Program-made: the position numbers and the translations under genes
The notes under the pieces: generated by a model
Told to the model about the DNA's origin: nothing
Seen by the model: only the letters and a program-made list of their open reading frames with translations
Databases searched by the model: none
Shown: piece by piece, positions 1 through 8,327 of the stretch
Layout of the letters: the number at the start of each line of letters is the position of its first letter
How positions within the stretch are numbered: position 1 is the stretch's first letter
Assembly (NCBI GenBank): GCA_002632355.1
Contig: NSJJ01000013.1
Span: 1 to 64,000, forward strand
Direction of reading: 5' to 3'
DNA from: Sulfuricella denitrificans
Lineage (GTDB): Bacteria; Pseudomonadota; Gammaproteobacteria; Burkholderiales; Sulfuricellaceae
DNA: 64,000 nucleotides

Positions 1-33
1 TCCGTCAAGCGCCCACACTTATTGGCTGTATCT

Positions 34-44
34 TGTTAAAGAAC
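34..44 (-). promoter_or_regulatory. boxA-type antitermination element in rRNA leader
   Basis: The minus strand reads GTTCTTTAACA, close to the boxA sequence bound by NusB/NusE in rRNA leaders. The bases that follow, toward position 1, resemble the sequence usually found just before mature 16S or 23S rRNA in betaproteobacteria. The strong promoter immediately upstream argues that this is the leader before 16S rather than an internal spacer. Confidence 0.7.
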
Positions 45-80
45 GTTTACTTCTCTTCCCCGCCGTAGCGAGAGGTGCGC

Positions 81-108
81 ATTATACAGATCCCACACAC
101 CCTGTCAA
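81..108 (-). promoter_or_regulatory. Strong sigma-70 promoter of an rRNA operon
   Basis: Read on the minus strand there is a perfect -35 TTGACA (103-108), a 16-base spacer, and a perfect -10 TATAAT (81-86), followed by a GC-rich discriminator (GCGC), as is usual for stringently controlled rRNA promoters. A-rich and T-rich tracts at 150-179 lie upstream where an UP element would be. Transcription would run off the left edge of the window. A boxA-like element about 30 bases into the transcript supports an rRNA leader. The rRNA genes themselves are outside the window. Confidence 0.85.
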
Positions 109-178
109 ACCGTTTTTTGAAACTTTCAACACTCGCCTTGCTAATCACGATTAATAAAAAAACAAAATCGGATTTTTT

Positions 179-255
<77 letters not shown>

Positions 256-267
256 CCGAGAAGGAGA

Positions 268-297
268 ACTATAGCAAAGCAGCCCATGAGCCGTCAA
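268..297 (-). promoter_or_regulatory. Promoter of tRNA-fMet
   Basis: On the minus strand a -35 TTGACG (292-297) and a -10 TATAGT (268-273) are separated by 18 bases. They sit 13 bases before the first base of the tRNA, the expected place for a tRNA promoter. The 256-418 stretch between this tRNA and the end of zwf holds nothing else I can identify. Confidence 0.7.
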
Positions 298-418
298 GTT
301 TATTCAGTAAAGATGCTTAGAATGCTTTATCTCACCGTTCATTCGGCACGCCGATTCCAAACATCCTTGCACTGTCGCGGAACGATCCTGGCATACCGGT
401 GCGAGATTCAATTTGGCT

Positions 419-1924
419 TCAATAAGCCTGCAAGTCGGCACCGCTAATATCCAGCGACTGTCTCCAGAACTGGTCATCTCGGTCGAATAGGCGGTAGGTG
501 CCGCGCGGCCCCCAACTGCCGGCCGGGTAGGCGTTGATGAAATCGCGCTCCATCGACCAGACTTTCAGCACCGGATCCACGACGCGCCACGCCGCCTCCA
601 CCTCGTCGATACGCAGAAATAGCGAGTGATCGCCCAGCATGACGTCCAGCAGCAATCCTTCATAGGCATCGTAATCTTCGTCGCCACCCTTGCGGTAAGT
701 CGCATCAAGACTGATCGTGCGCGTGTTCAGGTCCAGCCCTGGCACCTTGACTTGCAGTTCCATTTTCAGGCAATCGTTGGGCTGGATGCCGAGCAAAATC
801 CAGTTGGGATGGGAGCGCTCATGCTGTGCCTGCCGCAGCAGGTTCTGTGGCGGATTTTTGAAGCGAATGCAAATCGCCGAACTGTTTTCTGCCATGCGCT
901 TGCCTGTGCGCATGTAAAACGGCACCCCGGCCCAGCGCCAGTTATCGACAAACAGCTTTAGGGCGGCATAAGTTTCGGTGACGCTGTCCGGCGACACACC
1001 GGATGCCTCCATGTAACCCGGAACCGTTTTGCCGTCCATGCTGCCGCTTGCATACTGGCCTCGGAAGGCATGCGCGTGCACCGCGTTCTGTGTGATCGGC
1101 CGGATGGCCTTGAGCACTTTGACCTTCTCGTCGCGCAAATGCTCCGGGGTCATGCTTACAGGCGGTTCCATCGCCACCAGAGCAAGCAGTTGCAACAGAT
1201 GGCTCTGAATCATGTCGCGTAGCGCACCTGCATTTTCATAATAATCGGTGCGTCCTTCCACCCCCAGGGTTTCAGAGTGGGTAATCTGCACGTGGTCGAT
1301 GTAATGATGATTCCACAGCGGTTCAAGCAGCAGATTGGCGAAGCGGAATACCATAATGTTCTGCACCGTACCTTTGCCGAGATAATGGTCAATACGGTAA
1401 ATCTGCGGCTCGTCCATATGCTTGTACAGACTGCTCTGCAAAGTTTGCGCGCTCAACAGGTCATGGCCGAAGGGCTTTTCGATGACGACGCGACGCCAGC
1501 CATGTTTCTGCTTGAGCAGGCCAACGCCGCCCAGTTTCTCGACGATACCGGGGAATTCGGATGGACGTACCGACATATAGAACACGACGTTGGGCGGAAA
1601 AGCGGAATCTTCGTCCAGCAGCTTGTGCAGTTTCAGGTATGCGTCAGGATCACCGGGCGGATTGGGATGATAGTGAAGCCGGGCGCGGAACCGCTTGAAC
1701 GCCAGCTCATCGTAGCCTTGGGGATACTTGTTGTTCAGCATGGTCTCTACTTCATCCAGCCACTGTTCGCGCGTCCACGATTCTAGACTGGAGGAAAGTA
1801 TCACCATTTTTTCAGGCAGACGTCCTGCCGTTTCAAGGCGAAACAACGCGGGAATCAACTTGATCCGCGCCAGATTCCCTCCGGCGCCGAATATCATCAG
1901 GGTGCAGGGCTCCAGGGTTTTCAT
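419..1924 (-). CDS. zwf: Glucose-6-phosphate 1-dehydrogenase, with altered signature residues
   Basis: The 501-residue product has the normal family length and oxidises glucose-6-phosphate to 6-phosphogluconolactone in the cytoplasm, feeding the pentose phosphate or Entner-Doudoroff route. Visible features are the N-terminal nucleotide-binding fold, the EKPFG motif, and the active-site block RIDHYLGK with its catalytic His. Two usually fixed positions differ: the dinucleotide motif reads GAGGNLA instead of GA(S/T)GDLA, and the signature reads DHYLGKG rather than DHYLGKE. The GGT codon for the latter Gly is clear in the DNA. The start ATG overlaps the gnd stop by four bases (ATGA), so the two genes are translationally coupled and form one operon with gnd first. 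Confidence 0.93.
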   Translation of the reverse strand: MKTLEPCTLMIFGAGGNLARIKLIPALFRLETAGRLPEKMVILSSSLESWTREQWLDEVETMLNNKYPQGYDELAFKRFRARLHYHPNPPGDPDAYLKLHKLLDEDSAFPPNVVFYMSVRPSEFPGIVEKLGGVGLLKQKHGWRRVVIEKPFGHDLLSAQTLQSSLYKHMDEPQIYRIDHYLGKGTVQNIMVFRFANLLLEPLWNHHYIDHVQITHSETLGVEGRTDYYENAGALRDMIQSHLLQLLALVAMEPPVSMTPEHLRDEKVKVLKAIRPITQNAVHAHAFRGQYASGSMDGKTVPGYMEASGVSPDSVTETYAALKLFVDNWRWAGVPFYMRTGKRMAENSSAICIRFKNPPQNLLRQAQHERSHPNWILLGIQPNDCLKMELQVKVPGLDLNTRTISLDATYRKGGDEDYDAYEGLLLDVMLGDHSLFLRIDEVEAAWRVVDPVLKVWSMERDFINAYPAGSWGPRGTYRLFDRDDQFWRQSLDISGADLQAY

Positions 1925-2841
1925 TTTCCGCTCCCTGCCTTTTTCACTGCATGGCCTCCAAACGCATTCCTCATCATGGAAAGCAGGCGGTACCCGTAGC
2001 CGGTTTCATTCTGGCTGGCGAAGCGCATTTGCAGCGCCAGACTCAGGACGGGGGCTGCAACTCCCTGCTCTATGGCCTCCACCACGGTCCAGCGTCCTTC
2101 GCCCGAATCAGCCACATAAGGCGCAACACTATCCAGAGCCTGATCGTTCTTCAGCCCTTCTGCGGTCAAATCCAGCAGCCAGCTGCGTACCACTGAGCTG
2201 TGACGCCACAATTCGGTAATTTCCGCCAGATCGAGCGAAAACTCCTGTTTGCCGCGCAGCAATTCCAGCCCTTCGGCCATCGCCTGCATCATGCCGTATT
2301 CGATGCCATTATGAATCATTTTGGTAAAATGTCCCGAGCCGACCGGGCCGACATGCGCCCAGCCGCGATCAGGCGCGGGGGCCAGGACCTTGAGCACCGG
2401 GTCCACGATTTTCGCCACCTCAGGGGTCGCCCCCACCATCAGGCAATAGCCGTTTTCCAGCCCCCAGATGCCACCCGACGTGCCTGCGTCCATGAAGCCG
2501 ATACCCTGCTCAGCCAGCCAGGCACCGCGGCGCTGGCTGTCCTTGTAATTGGAATTCCCGCCGTCAATGACAACATCGCCCCTTGTAAGCAGGGCCGCCA
2601 GATCACGAATTTGATTTTCGGTTGGCTCGCCACTCGGCAACATGAGCCAGACCACACGCGGGGAATTAAGTTTGTCAACTGCATCTTTTACAGATACAGA
2701 AGCAACCATGCCATCCTCTGCGGCAAGCCTGGCCACCGTGTCCGGCGAGCGATCGTAGCCGACCACTTCGACACCGCCACGACGCAGCCGCCGAACCATG
2801 TTGCCACCCATCTTTCCCAAACCTACCATCGCTATCTGCAT
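1921..2841 (-). CDS. gnd: 6-phosphogluconate dehydrogenase, decarboxylating, short form
   Basis: The 306-residue protein belongs to the short class of 6-phosphogluconate dehydrogenases (about 300 residues, against about 470 for E. coli Gnd). It converts 6-phosphogluconate to ribulose-5-phosphate and CO2. It starts with a Rossmann motif (GLGKMGGNM). The second strand ends in YDRS, and an Asp there usually favours NAD+ over NADP+; this is an inference. The substrate-binding segment DAGTSGGIWGLENGYCLM is typical. A strong ribosome binding site (AAGGGGG) precedes the ATG. It is the first gene of the gnd-zwf operon. The 259-base region to the next gene has no convincing promoter. Confidence 0.93.
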   Translation of the reverse strand: MQIAMVGLGKMGGNMVRRLRRGGVEVVGYDRSPDTVARLAAEDGMVASVSVKDAVDKLNSPRVVWLMLPSGEPTENQIRDLAALLTRGDVVIDGGNSNYKDSQRRGAWLAEQGIGFMDAGTSGGIWGLENGYCLMVGATPEVAKIVDPVLKVLAPAPDRGWAHVGPVGSGHFTKMIHNGIEYGMMQAMAEGLELLRGKQEFSLDLAEITELWRHSSVVRSWLLDLTAEGLKNDQALDSVAPYVADSGEGRWTVVEAIEQGVAAPVLSLALQMRFASQNETGYGYRLLSMMRNAFGGHAVKKAGSGK

Positions 2842-3100
2842 CGATTTCCCCCTTAATAGTTATTGTTTCAATGAGGCAAAATACATACATCAAGATATTC
2901 AAAATGAAGCATACACGGTGTCTTCAAGTAAGGTAAGGTATGGCCATGAAACAAGCAGCAATCAGCATCCGGCCGTAAATTCAACGACTTCCTTCATTCC
3001 TCACCTTTTTGCCGCTTTACAAGCCCTTACCCCTTCTTGAGCTTGGACAGGTTATCGCGCATCATTGGAAGTCCATGTATCAACAGAATGCGCGCTCCAC

Positions 3101-3553
3101 ATGCACAAAATATTGTTCAAACATTATTTCTTTATATGCTTGGTTGGCTTTCTTGGTATTTTCACGGCGGGTATTCCATTGGCCATGGCTCAGGAAAAAG
3201 CATCTGGCACTGCTTATAAAGTTGTTTTTCAAGTCACTGATGACGATACCCGGAAGTGGAATCTGACGCTGGTGAACGCCATGAATGTCTTGGCCGAGCT
3301 GGGGAAAAGGAATGTTGCCATGGAAATCGTTGTCTATGGCCCGGCGATTGACATGCTTAAACTTGAGTCCGAAGTCGCACCAAGAGTGGACGAAGCCATT
3401 TCCAGCGGAGTCAAGGTTGTTGCCTGCGAAAACACCATGCGTGGCGCTCATATTACGGCGGCAGATATGCTTCCAGGCATTCGTTACACCCGTAGTGGCG
3501 TTGCCTATCTCATAAAAAAACAGAAAGAAGGTTACGCCTACATCCGGCCCTGA
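3101..3553 (+). CDS. Exported DsrE/DsrF-like family protein
   Basis: The 150-residue product begins with a basic n-region, a long hydrophobic segment, and an AMA/QE cleavage site near residue 30, so it is probably periplasmic. The mature part has the DsrE-like fold pattern: VVFQVTDDD, a helix, then the strand EIVVYGPAIDML, and a conserved VVACENTM segment carrying the single Cys of the mature protein. DsrE family members often handle sulfur in the cytoplasm; exported single-domain versions are common in sulfur-oxidising betaproteobacteria, with unknown substrates. The ATG at 3101 was chosen because it gives the cleanest signal peptide; a TTG at 3065 would add 12 residues. glgA follows 43 bases downstream. 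Confidence 0.75.
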   Translation: MHKILFKHYFFICLVGFLGIFTAGIPLAMAQEKASGTAYKVVFQVTDDDTRKWNLTLVNAMNVLAELGKRNVAMEIVVYGPAIDMLKLESEVAPRVDEAISSGVKVVACENTMRGAHITAADMLPGIRYTRSGVAYLIKKQKEGYAYIRP

Positions 3554-3571
3554 ATCAGGGCTTGATATAAT
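3547..3571 (+). promoter_or_regulatory. Palindrome plus TATAAT between DsrE-like gene and glgA
   Basis: A 7-base inverted repeat (GCCCTGA, one base, TCAGGGC; 3547-3561) spans the stop codon of the upstream gene. It is followed at 3566-3571 by a perfect TATAAT, 25 bases before the glgA ATG. No good -35 element is present at the right distance, so an activator-dependent promoter or a weak hairpin are both possible. The function is inferred from position only. Confidence 0.35.
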
Positions 3572-3596
3572 TTTGCTGGAAAAACAGGAATTCTTT

Positions 3597-5069
3597 ATGC
3601 CGTTTAGTCAATCAATCAAAATTCTATTTATCACACCTGAAATCACGCCTCTCCTAAAAACTGGCGGACTTGCTGATGTCAGTGCTGCACTTCCAGCCGC
3701 ACTTCGGGAACACAAAGTCGATGTGCGTGTGCTGTTACCTGCCTACCCCAGGGTTATGGGCAGTCTCAAAAACGTGCGCTTGCTCACCACGCTGACCAAT
3801 ATCGGAGTACATGGTGAAGTAAAGCTGCTGGAAGCAGAATTGCCGGGAAGTGATGTACCACTGCTATTGGTAAATTACCCCCTCTTTTATGAACGGGAAG
3901 GCAACCCCTATATTGACGCCGATGGTCAAGACTGGGCCGACAATGCACAGCGCTTTGCCCTGCTCTCCAGGGTAGGTGCCCTGCTGGGCAACTCAAACAG
4001 CCCGCTGGACTGGCATCCGGACATCGTGCAGTGCAACGACTGGCAAAGCGGATTGACGCCTGCCTATCTGCACTTCAGCCCGGCACCCAGCGCCGCCGCC
4101 ATCATGACCATTCACAACCTGGCGTTTCAGGGTACATTTCCCGCCTCGCTGACCACACCGCTTGGCCTGCCCGCTTCAAGCTATAGCATCAACGGCACGG
4201 AATACTATGGACAACTCTCATTCCTCAAGGCCGGGTTGTTTTACGCCAACCACATCACAACCGTAAGTCCGACATACGCAGAAGAAATTCAGCAGGAACC
4301 TCTGGGCTTCGGCATGCAGGGTTTATTGGCTCATCGATACATGGACCTCACCGGTATCGTCAATGGTATTGACGTGAACGAATGGAACCCGGCCACTGAC
4401 AAGCTTCTGACGCATCGCTATAACAGCAATGACATGTCCGGGAAAGCTGCCGGCAAACGCGCCTTGCAGAACAGACTCGGGCTGGAAGAAAACCCGGATA
4501 TTCCCATTTTAGGGGTGGTCAGCCGTCTGACACATCAGAAGGGGCTGGACCTGCTTCCGGCCATTGCTTCCTTTCTGCTTGAATACCCGGCGCAAATTGT
4601 CATCCTGGGTAGTGGCGAAGCAAGTCTGGAAACGACTTTCCAACTTCTTGCGCAAAATCACCCAGGTCAGGTTGCCACGGTCATCGGCTTCAACGAAGAG
4701 CTTTCGCACCAGATCGAGGCGGGTTCAGACATCTTCCTCATGCCCTCTCGTTTCGAACCTTGCGGTTTGAACCAGATGTACAGCCAATGCTATGGCACGC
4801 CCCCGGTAGTGCATTCCACAGGAGGATTGGCAGATACGGTAGTGGATTCCACGCCCGAAAACATCGCCAATGGCACTGCCACTGGTTTCGTATTCAGACA
4901 CGTGACCACTCACGGCCTGAATGAATGCATCCACCGCGCACTGGACATTTACCGCGACCAGCCCACATGGCGAAAGATACAAAGCAACGGAATGCTTCGC
5001 GACTTCAGCTGGAACAGAAGCGCCGAAGAGTACCTGGCGCTTTACGAAATGATTTTAAAGGGTTACTGA
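3597..5069 (+). CDS. glgA: Glycogen synthase (ADP-glucose type, GT5)
   Basis: The 490-residue enzyme extends alpha-1,4-glucan chains from ADP-glucose in the cytoplasm. It shows the N-terminal KTGGLADV motif that binds the sugar nucleotide, and the C-terminal SRFEPCGLNQ and STGGLADTV blocks of the GT-B fold. Length is normal for bacterial GlgA. The ATG at 3597 was chosen over an upstream TTG (3573) because AGGA lies about eight bases before it and the protein then starts as GlgA normally does (KILFITPE near the N-terminus). It converges on glgP with seven bases between the stop codons. No glgC or glgB is in the window. Confidence 0.95.
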   Translation: MPFSQSIKILFITPEITPLLKTGGLADVSAALPAALREHKVDVRVLLPAYPRVMGSLKNVRLLTTLTNIGVHGEVKLLEAELPGSDVPLLLVNYPLFYEREGNPYIDADGQDWADNAQRFALLSRVGALLGNSNSPLDWHPDIVQCNDWQSGLTPAYLHFSPAPSAAAIMTIHNLAFQGTFPASLTTPLGLPASSYSINGTEYYGQLSFLKAGLFYANHITTVSPTYAEEIQQEPLGFGMQGLLAHRYMDLTGIVNGIDVNEWNPATDKLLTHRYNSNDMSGKAAGKRALQNRLGLEENPDIPILGVVSRLTHQKGLDLLPAIASFLLEYPAQIVILGSGEASLETTFQLLAQNHPGQVATVIGFNEELSHQIEAGSDIFLMPSRFEPCGLNQMYSQCYGTPPVVHSTGGLADTVVDSTPENIANGTATGFVFRHVTTHGLNECIHRALDIYRDQPTWRKIQSNGMLRDFSWNRSAEEYLALYEMILKGY

Positions 5070-5076
5070 AGCCACT

Positions 5077-7638
5077 TCAGAGCCACTGCATCAGGCCCAT
5101 TTCCAGGGGATGCGTCAACAAGTCATGGAAGGGATAGGCCCTGATTTTGTAATCCAGTCGCCCGCACAAATCCGGGGTAAGATCGAGCGCGAAGAGATGC
5201 TCCTTTCCGTCTGTACTCATGCCATAGAAGCTGAAGCCGAAGTGCAGGTAGTCCAGTTTGTCCCGTCGCGTAGGGCGTCGAATCAGCAATTCGACAACGA
5301 CATCTTCAGGTGCAAGGCCATTCATGTTAAGCGCCACTTCCAGACGCACGACCTCGCCAAAACTGATACGTTTCAATGGCGCATCCGTGCGCTGCAGGGT
5401 CAGGCCGGGCCAGGCGAAACGGACTTTCTTTTTCCACGCCGAAAGAAGTTTCGCTGCTGCAAAGTCCTCCTCTTCATAACGCCGTCCCTGCAGACTGGCA
5501 GGGGAATAAAATCTTGAAACATACTCATCCACCATACGCCCGGAATTGAAACGCGGCAGGATGGTTGCCATGGACCGCTTGGACATTTTTACCCAGTCTG
5601 GTGAATATCCCATTTTGCCCCGCTCGTAATAGGCGGGAATGACCTTGTCCTGAAGAATTTCATAAAGGGTCTGCGCCTCTTCCTTGTCGCGCCGGTAAGA
5701 TTCCATCCAGGTCGGCGCCGGCTTGATTGCCCAGCCATTGGAGCCATCATAGCCCTCACCCCACCAGCCATCGAGGACGGAAAGGTTGATCGCGCCATTC
5801 ATGCCTGCCTTCATCCCCGACGTGCCACTGGCCTCTAGAGGATAAACCGGGTTGTTGAGCCATACATCCACTCCGGCAACCAGACGCCTTGCCAACCCGA
5901 GATCATAGCCTTCAACCAGCATGACCTTTCCTTCGAACTCTGGCATGTTGGAGATGCTCTGCACCTGGCGAATCAAATCCTGGCCTGGCTGATCAGCCGG
6001 ATGTGCCTTACCGGCAAATAGAAAAAGAACCGGACGCTCCTCGTTGGAAAGAATTTCCTTGAGCCACTCGAGGTTCTCGAACAGCAAGGCGGCACGTTTA
6101 TAGGTGGCAAAGCGGCGAGCAAAGCCGATAGTCAGGACATTGGGGTCATAACTGTCGACAAGCTTGAGCATGCGATCAAGGTGAGATTCGCTGCCATGAC
6201 TGCGGAAATGCTGAGCACTCTTGCGGAAACGCACCAGCTGGAGCATCTGAGACTTGAGTGACTGGCGTACGCTCCAGAACAACTGGTCGGGAATCTCGTC
6301 AATCCGATTCCAGAAATCCGGATCAGACATTCTGTGACGCCACTCGTAACCGAATACGTTATCGAACAGGTCGGCCCACTCCTGCGCCAGAAAAGTCGGC
6401 ACATGCACCCCGTTGGTGACATACGCCATGGGATTTTCTTCCGGCAACACTTCCGGCCACAAGGCGGAGCAGATACGCGAGGAAACGCTACCGTGAATCC
6501 TGCTCACCCCGTTCTGATGACGTGAACCGCGAATTGCCAGTGCCGTCATGTTGAACTCTGGACTTTCCGGGGTCAGACCCAACTGCATCACATCACTCAC
6601 CCCGATCTTGATGCCCTGGCAGAAGTGCTGAAAATACTCGGCAATCATGCCATCTGAAAAATGGTCATGCCCGGCGGGAACAGGCGTATGTGTTGTGAAT
6701 ACGGTGTTGACAGCCACTGCCTCCAGAGCGCTGGCGAAATCAAGCCCGAATTCGGCCATCAGATGGCGCACCCGCTCCAGGATCAGAAATGCTGCGTGCC
6801 CCTCATTGATATGCCATACCGTAGGTTTAATGCCCAGGGCCTGCAACGCCCGCACACCCCCGATTCCGAGAATGATTTCCTGTTTGATCCGCAAGGTGCG
6901 GTCACCGCCATAAAGCTGGTGTGCGATATTCCGATCGTCAGGCGTATTTGTCTCCAGATCGGTATCCAGCAGATACAGGCGGACATGGCCCACGATAGCC
7001 TGCCAGACCTTGACCTCGACTTGCCGTCCTGGCAATTCGACCGTCAGGTGGATCTCTCCGCCATCATCACGCAAAGCTGGGGTTACAGGCAGTTCGTTGA
7101 AATCAGAATCCGCATAACTGGCGATCTGTTTGCCGCCATCGCATTCTATGGTCTGGGTAAAATAGCCCTGGCGATACAACAGGCCAACCGCAACGAACGG
7201 CACACGCATGTCGCTGGCCGCCTTGCAGTGGTCTCCAGCCAGAATGCCAAGTCCACCGGAATAGATGGGGAAGCTCTCATGAAAACCGAATTCGGCACAG
7301 AAATAAGCCACCAGATCGCGGTCATTGAGCGTTGAATCGCCATTGTGGCGGACCAGTTCATGATGATAGGTATCATAAGCAGACAGCACCCGGTTGTAAG
7401 TCGCCAGAAAAACCTGATCCTCTACCGCATCCAGCAAACGCTGTTCATCTACCCGGCGCAGGAACACTTTTGGATTGTGCCCCACAGCATCCCATAAACC
7501 GGGATGAAGACGAGCAAACAGCGTGCGGGTCGGCTTGTCCCAGCTATACCATAAATTATTTGCAAGCTCCTCCAGACGGATAAGCTTGCGCGGAATTTTG
7601 GGGTTGACTTCAAGAGTGAACGTAGTGCCTTGCTTCAT
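5077..7638 (-). CDS. glgP: Alpha-glucan (glycogen) phosphorylase, DUF3417-containing type
   Basis: The 853-residue protein is a GT35 phosphorylase that releases glucose-1-phosphate from glycogen. The N-terminal hundred or so residues (LEELANNLWYSWD) are the DUF3417 domain found in the bacterial/archaeal phosphorylase subfamily, which lacks the regulatory N-terminus of the animal enzymes. The pyridoxal phosphate site is clear: EASGTSGMKAGMNG, with Lys about residue 610. Together with the convergent glgA it completes both directions of glycogen metabolism. A GAP-rich C-terminal extension after residue 700 resembles a beta-sandwich domain of this subfamily. The start is set by similarity (MKQGTTFTLEVNPKIP). 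Confidence 0.94.
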   Translation of the reverse strand: MKQGTTFTLEVNPKIPRKLIRLEELANNLWYSWDKPTRTLFARLHPGLWDAVGHNPKVFLRRVDEQRLLDAVEDQVFLATYNRVLSAYDTYHHELVRHNGDSTLNDRDLVAYFCAEFGFHESFPIYSGGLGILAGDHCKAASDMRVPFVAVGLLYRQGYFTQTIECDGGKQIASYADSDFNELPVTPALRDDGGEIHLTVELPGRQVEVKVWQAIVGHVRLYLLDTDLETNTPDDRNIAHQLYGGDRTLRIKQEIILGIGGVRALQALGIKPTVWHINEGHAAFLILERVRHLMAEFGLDFASALEAVAVNTVFTTHTPVPAGHDHFSDGMIAEYFQHFCQGIKIGVSDVMQLGLTPESPEFNMTALAIRGSRHQNGVSRIHGSVSSRICSALWPEVLPEENPMAYVTNGVHVPTFLAQEWADLFDNVFGYEWRHRMSDPDFWNRIDEIPDQLFWSVRQSLKSQMLQLVRFRKSAQHFRSHGSESHLDRMLKLVDSYDPNVLTIGFARRFATYKRAALLFENLEWLKEILSNEERPVLFLFAGKAHPADQPGQDLIRQVQSISNMPEFEGKVMLVEGYDLGLARRLVAGVDVWLNNPVYPLEASGTSGMKAGMNGAINLSVLDGWWGEGYDGSNGWAIKPAPTWMESYRRDKEEAQTLYEILQDKVIPAYYERGKMGYSPDWVKMSKRSMATILPRFNSGRMVDEYVSRFYSPASLQGRRYEEEDFAAAKLLSAWKKKVRFAWPGLTLQRTDAPLKRISFGEVVRLEVALNMNGLAPEDVVVELLIRRPTRRDKLDYLHFGFSFYGMSTDGKEHLFALDLTPDLCGRLDYKIRAYPFHDLLTHPLEMGLMQWL

Positions 7639-7696
7639 GAAAATCCTTTAATTGACGCGATCCGCCAGCTCAACATGGCCAAATCCATACCTCACA

Positions 7697-8245
7697 TCAA
7701 ACCTTCAGAAAATGTTCGCGGTAATATTTCAGTTCGCCGATCGATTCATAAATATCAGCCAGCGCTTCGTGCCGGTTTTCCTTCTTGAACCCGTCAGACA
7801 ATTCAGGACGCCAGCGTCGCGCCAGCTCCTTGATCGTGCTGACATCCAGATTGCGATAGTGAAAGTAGGCTTCCAGTTTAGGCATATGCCTGGCGAGGAA
7901 ACGCCGGTCCTGGCAAATGGAATTGCCGCACATCGGGGATTTTCCTGCACCAACATACTGCTGCAGAAAGTCGACCATGCGCGCTTCTACCTCGGCATCC
8001 GCCAGGGCGGATGCCTTGACCCTGTCGATCAGGCCAGACTTGCCATGGGTCCCCTTATTCCAGTTATCCATCCCGTCCAGCACCGCATCGGTCTGGTGCA
8101 CGACCAATACGGGCGCTTCTGCAATCGTATTGAGCTGTGCATCCGTCACTACCAGCGCCACCTCAAGGATACAGTCCGTTTCCGGGCTCAGGCCGCTCAT
8201 TTCCATATCCAGCCAGATCAGATTCTGGTCGTTTTCTTGTGCCAT
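7697..8245 (-). CDS. orn: Oligoribonuclease
   Basis: The 182-residue DEDDh exonuclease degrades 2-5 nucleotide RNA fragments, including the pGpG made from c-di-GMP, to mononucleotides. The acidic residues are visible: LDMEMSGL (D and E of motif I), [20 protein letters not shown], and the RHEALADI motif with the catalytic His. Length matches E. coli Orn (181). It is divergent from the M48 protease at 8328. Its presence fits the three c-di-GMP proteins further along the window, because pGpG clearance depends on Orn in many proteobacteria. Confidence 0.97.
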   Translation of the reverse strand: MAQENDQNLIWLDMEMSGLSPETDCILEVALVVTDAQLNTIAEAPVLVVHQTDAVLDGMDNWNKGTHGKSGLIDRVKASALADAEVEARMVDFLQQYVGAGKSPMCGNSICQDRRFLARHMPKLEAYFHYRNLDVSTIKELARRWRPELSDGFKKENRHEALADIYESIGELKYYREHFLKV

Positions 8246-8327
8246 AATATTGCTCCATATCAGTCAAGCCACTTATTGTGGCACGCTCCCAACCACTCGT
8301 CACCTCATGCACGCTGGAACCTCTCAC

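Noticed and set aside
2940-2978. A 12-codon frame (MAMKQAAISIRP) after AAGGTAAGGT, upstream of the DsrE-like gene
   Set aside because: Too short to distinguish from chance, with no nearby attenuator or terminator structure to support a leader peptide.
7917-8327. Upstream extension of the M48 protease frame
   Set aside because: It is open only because it lies opposite orn; the family N-terminus begins at 8328.
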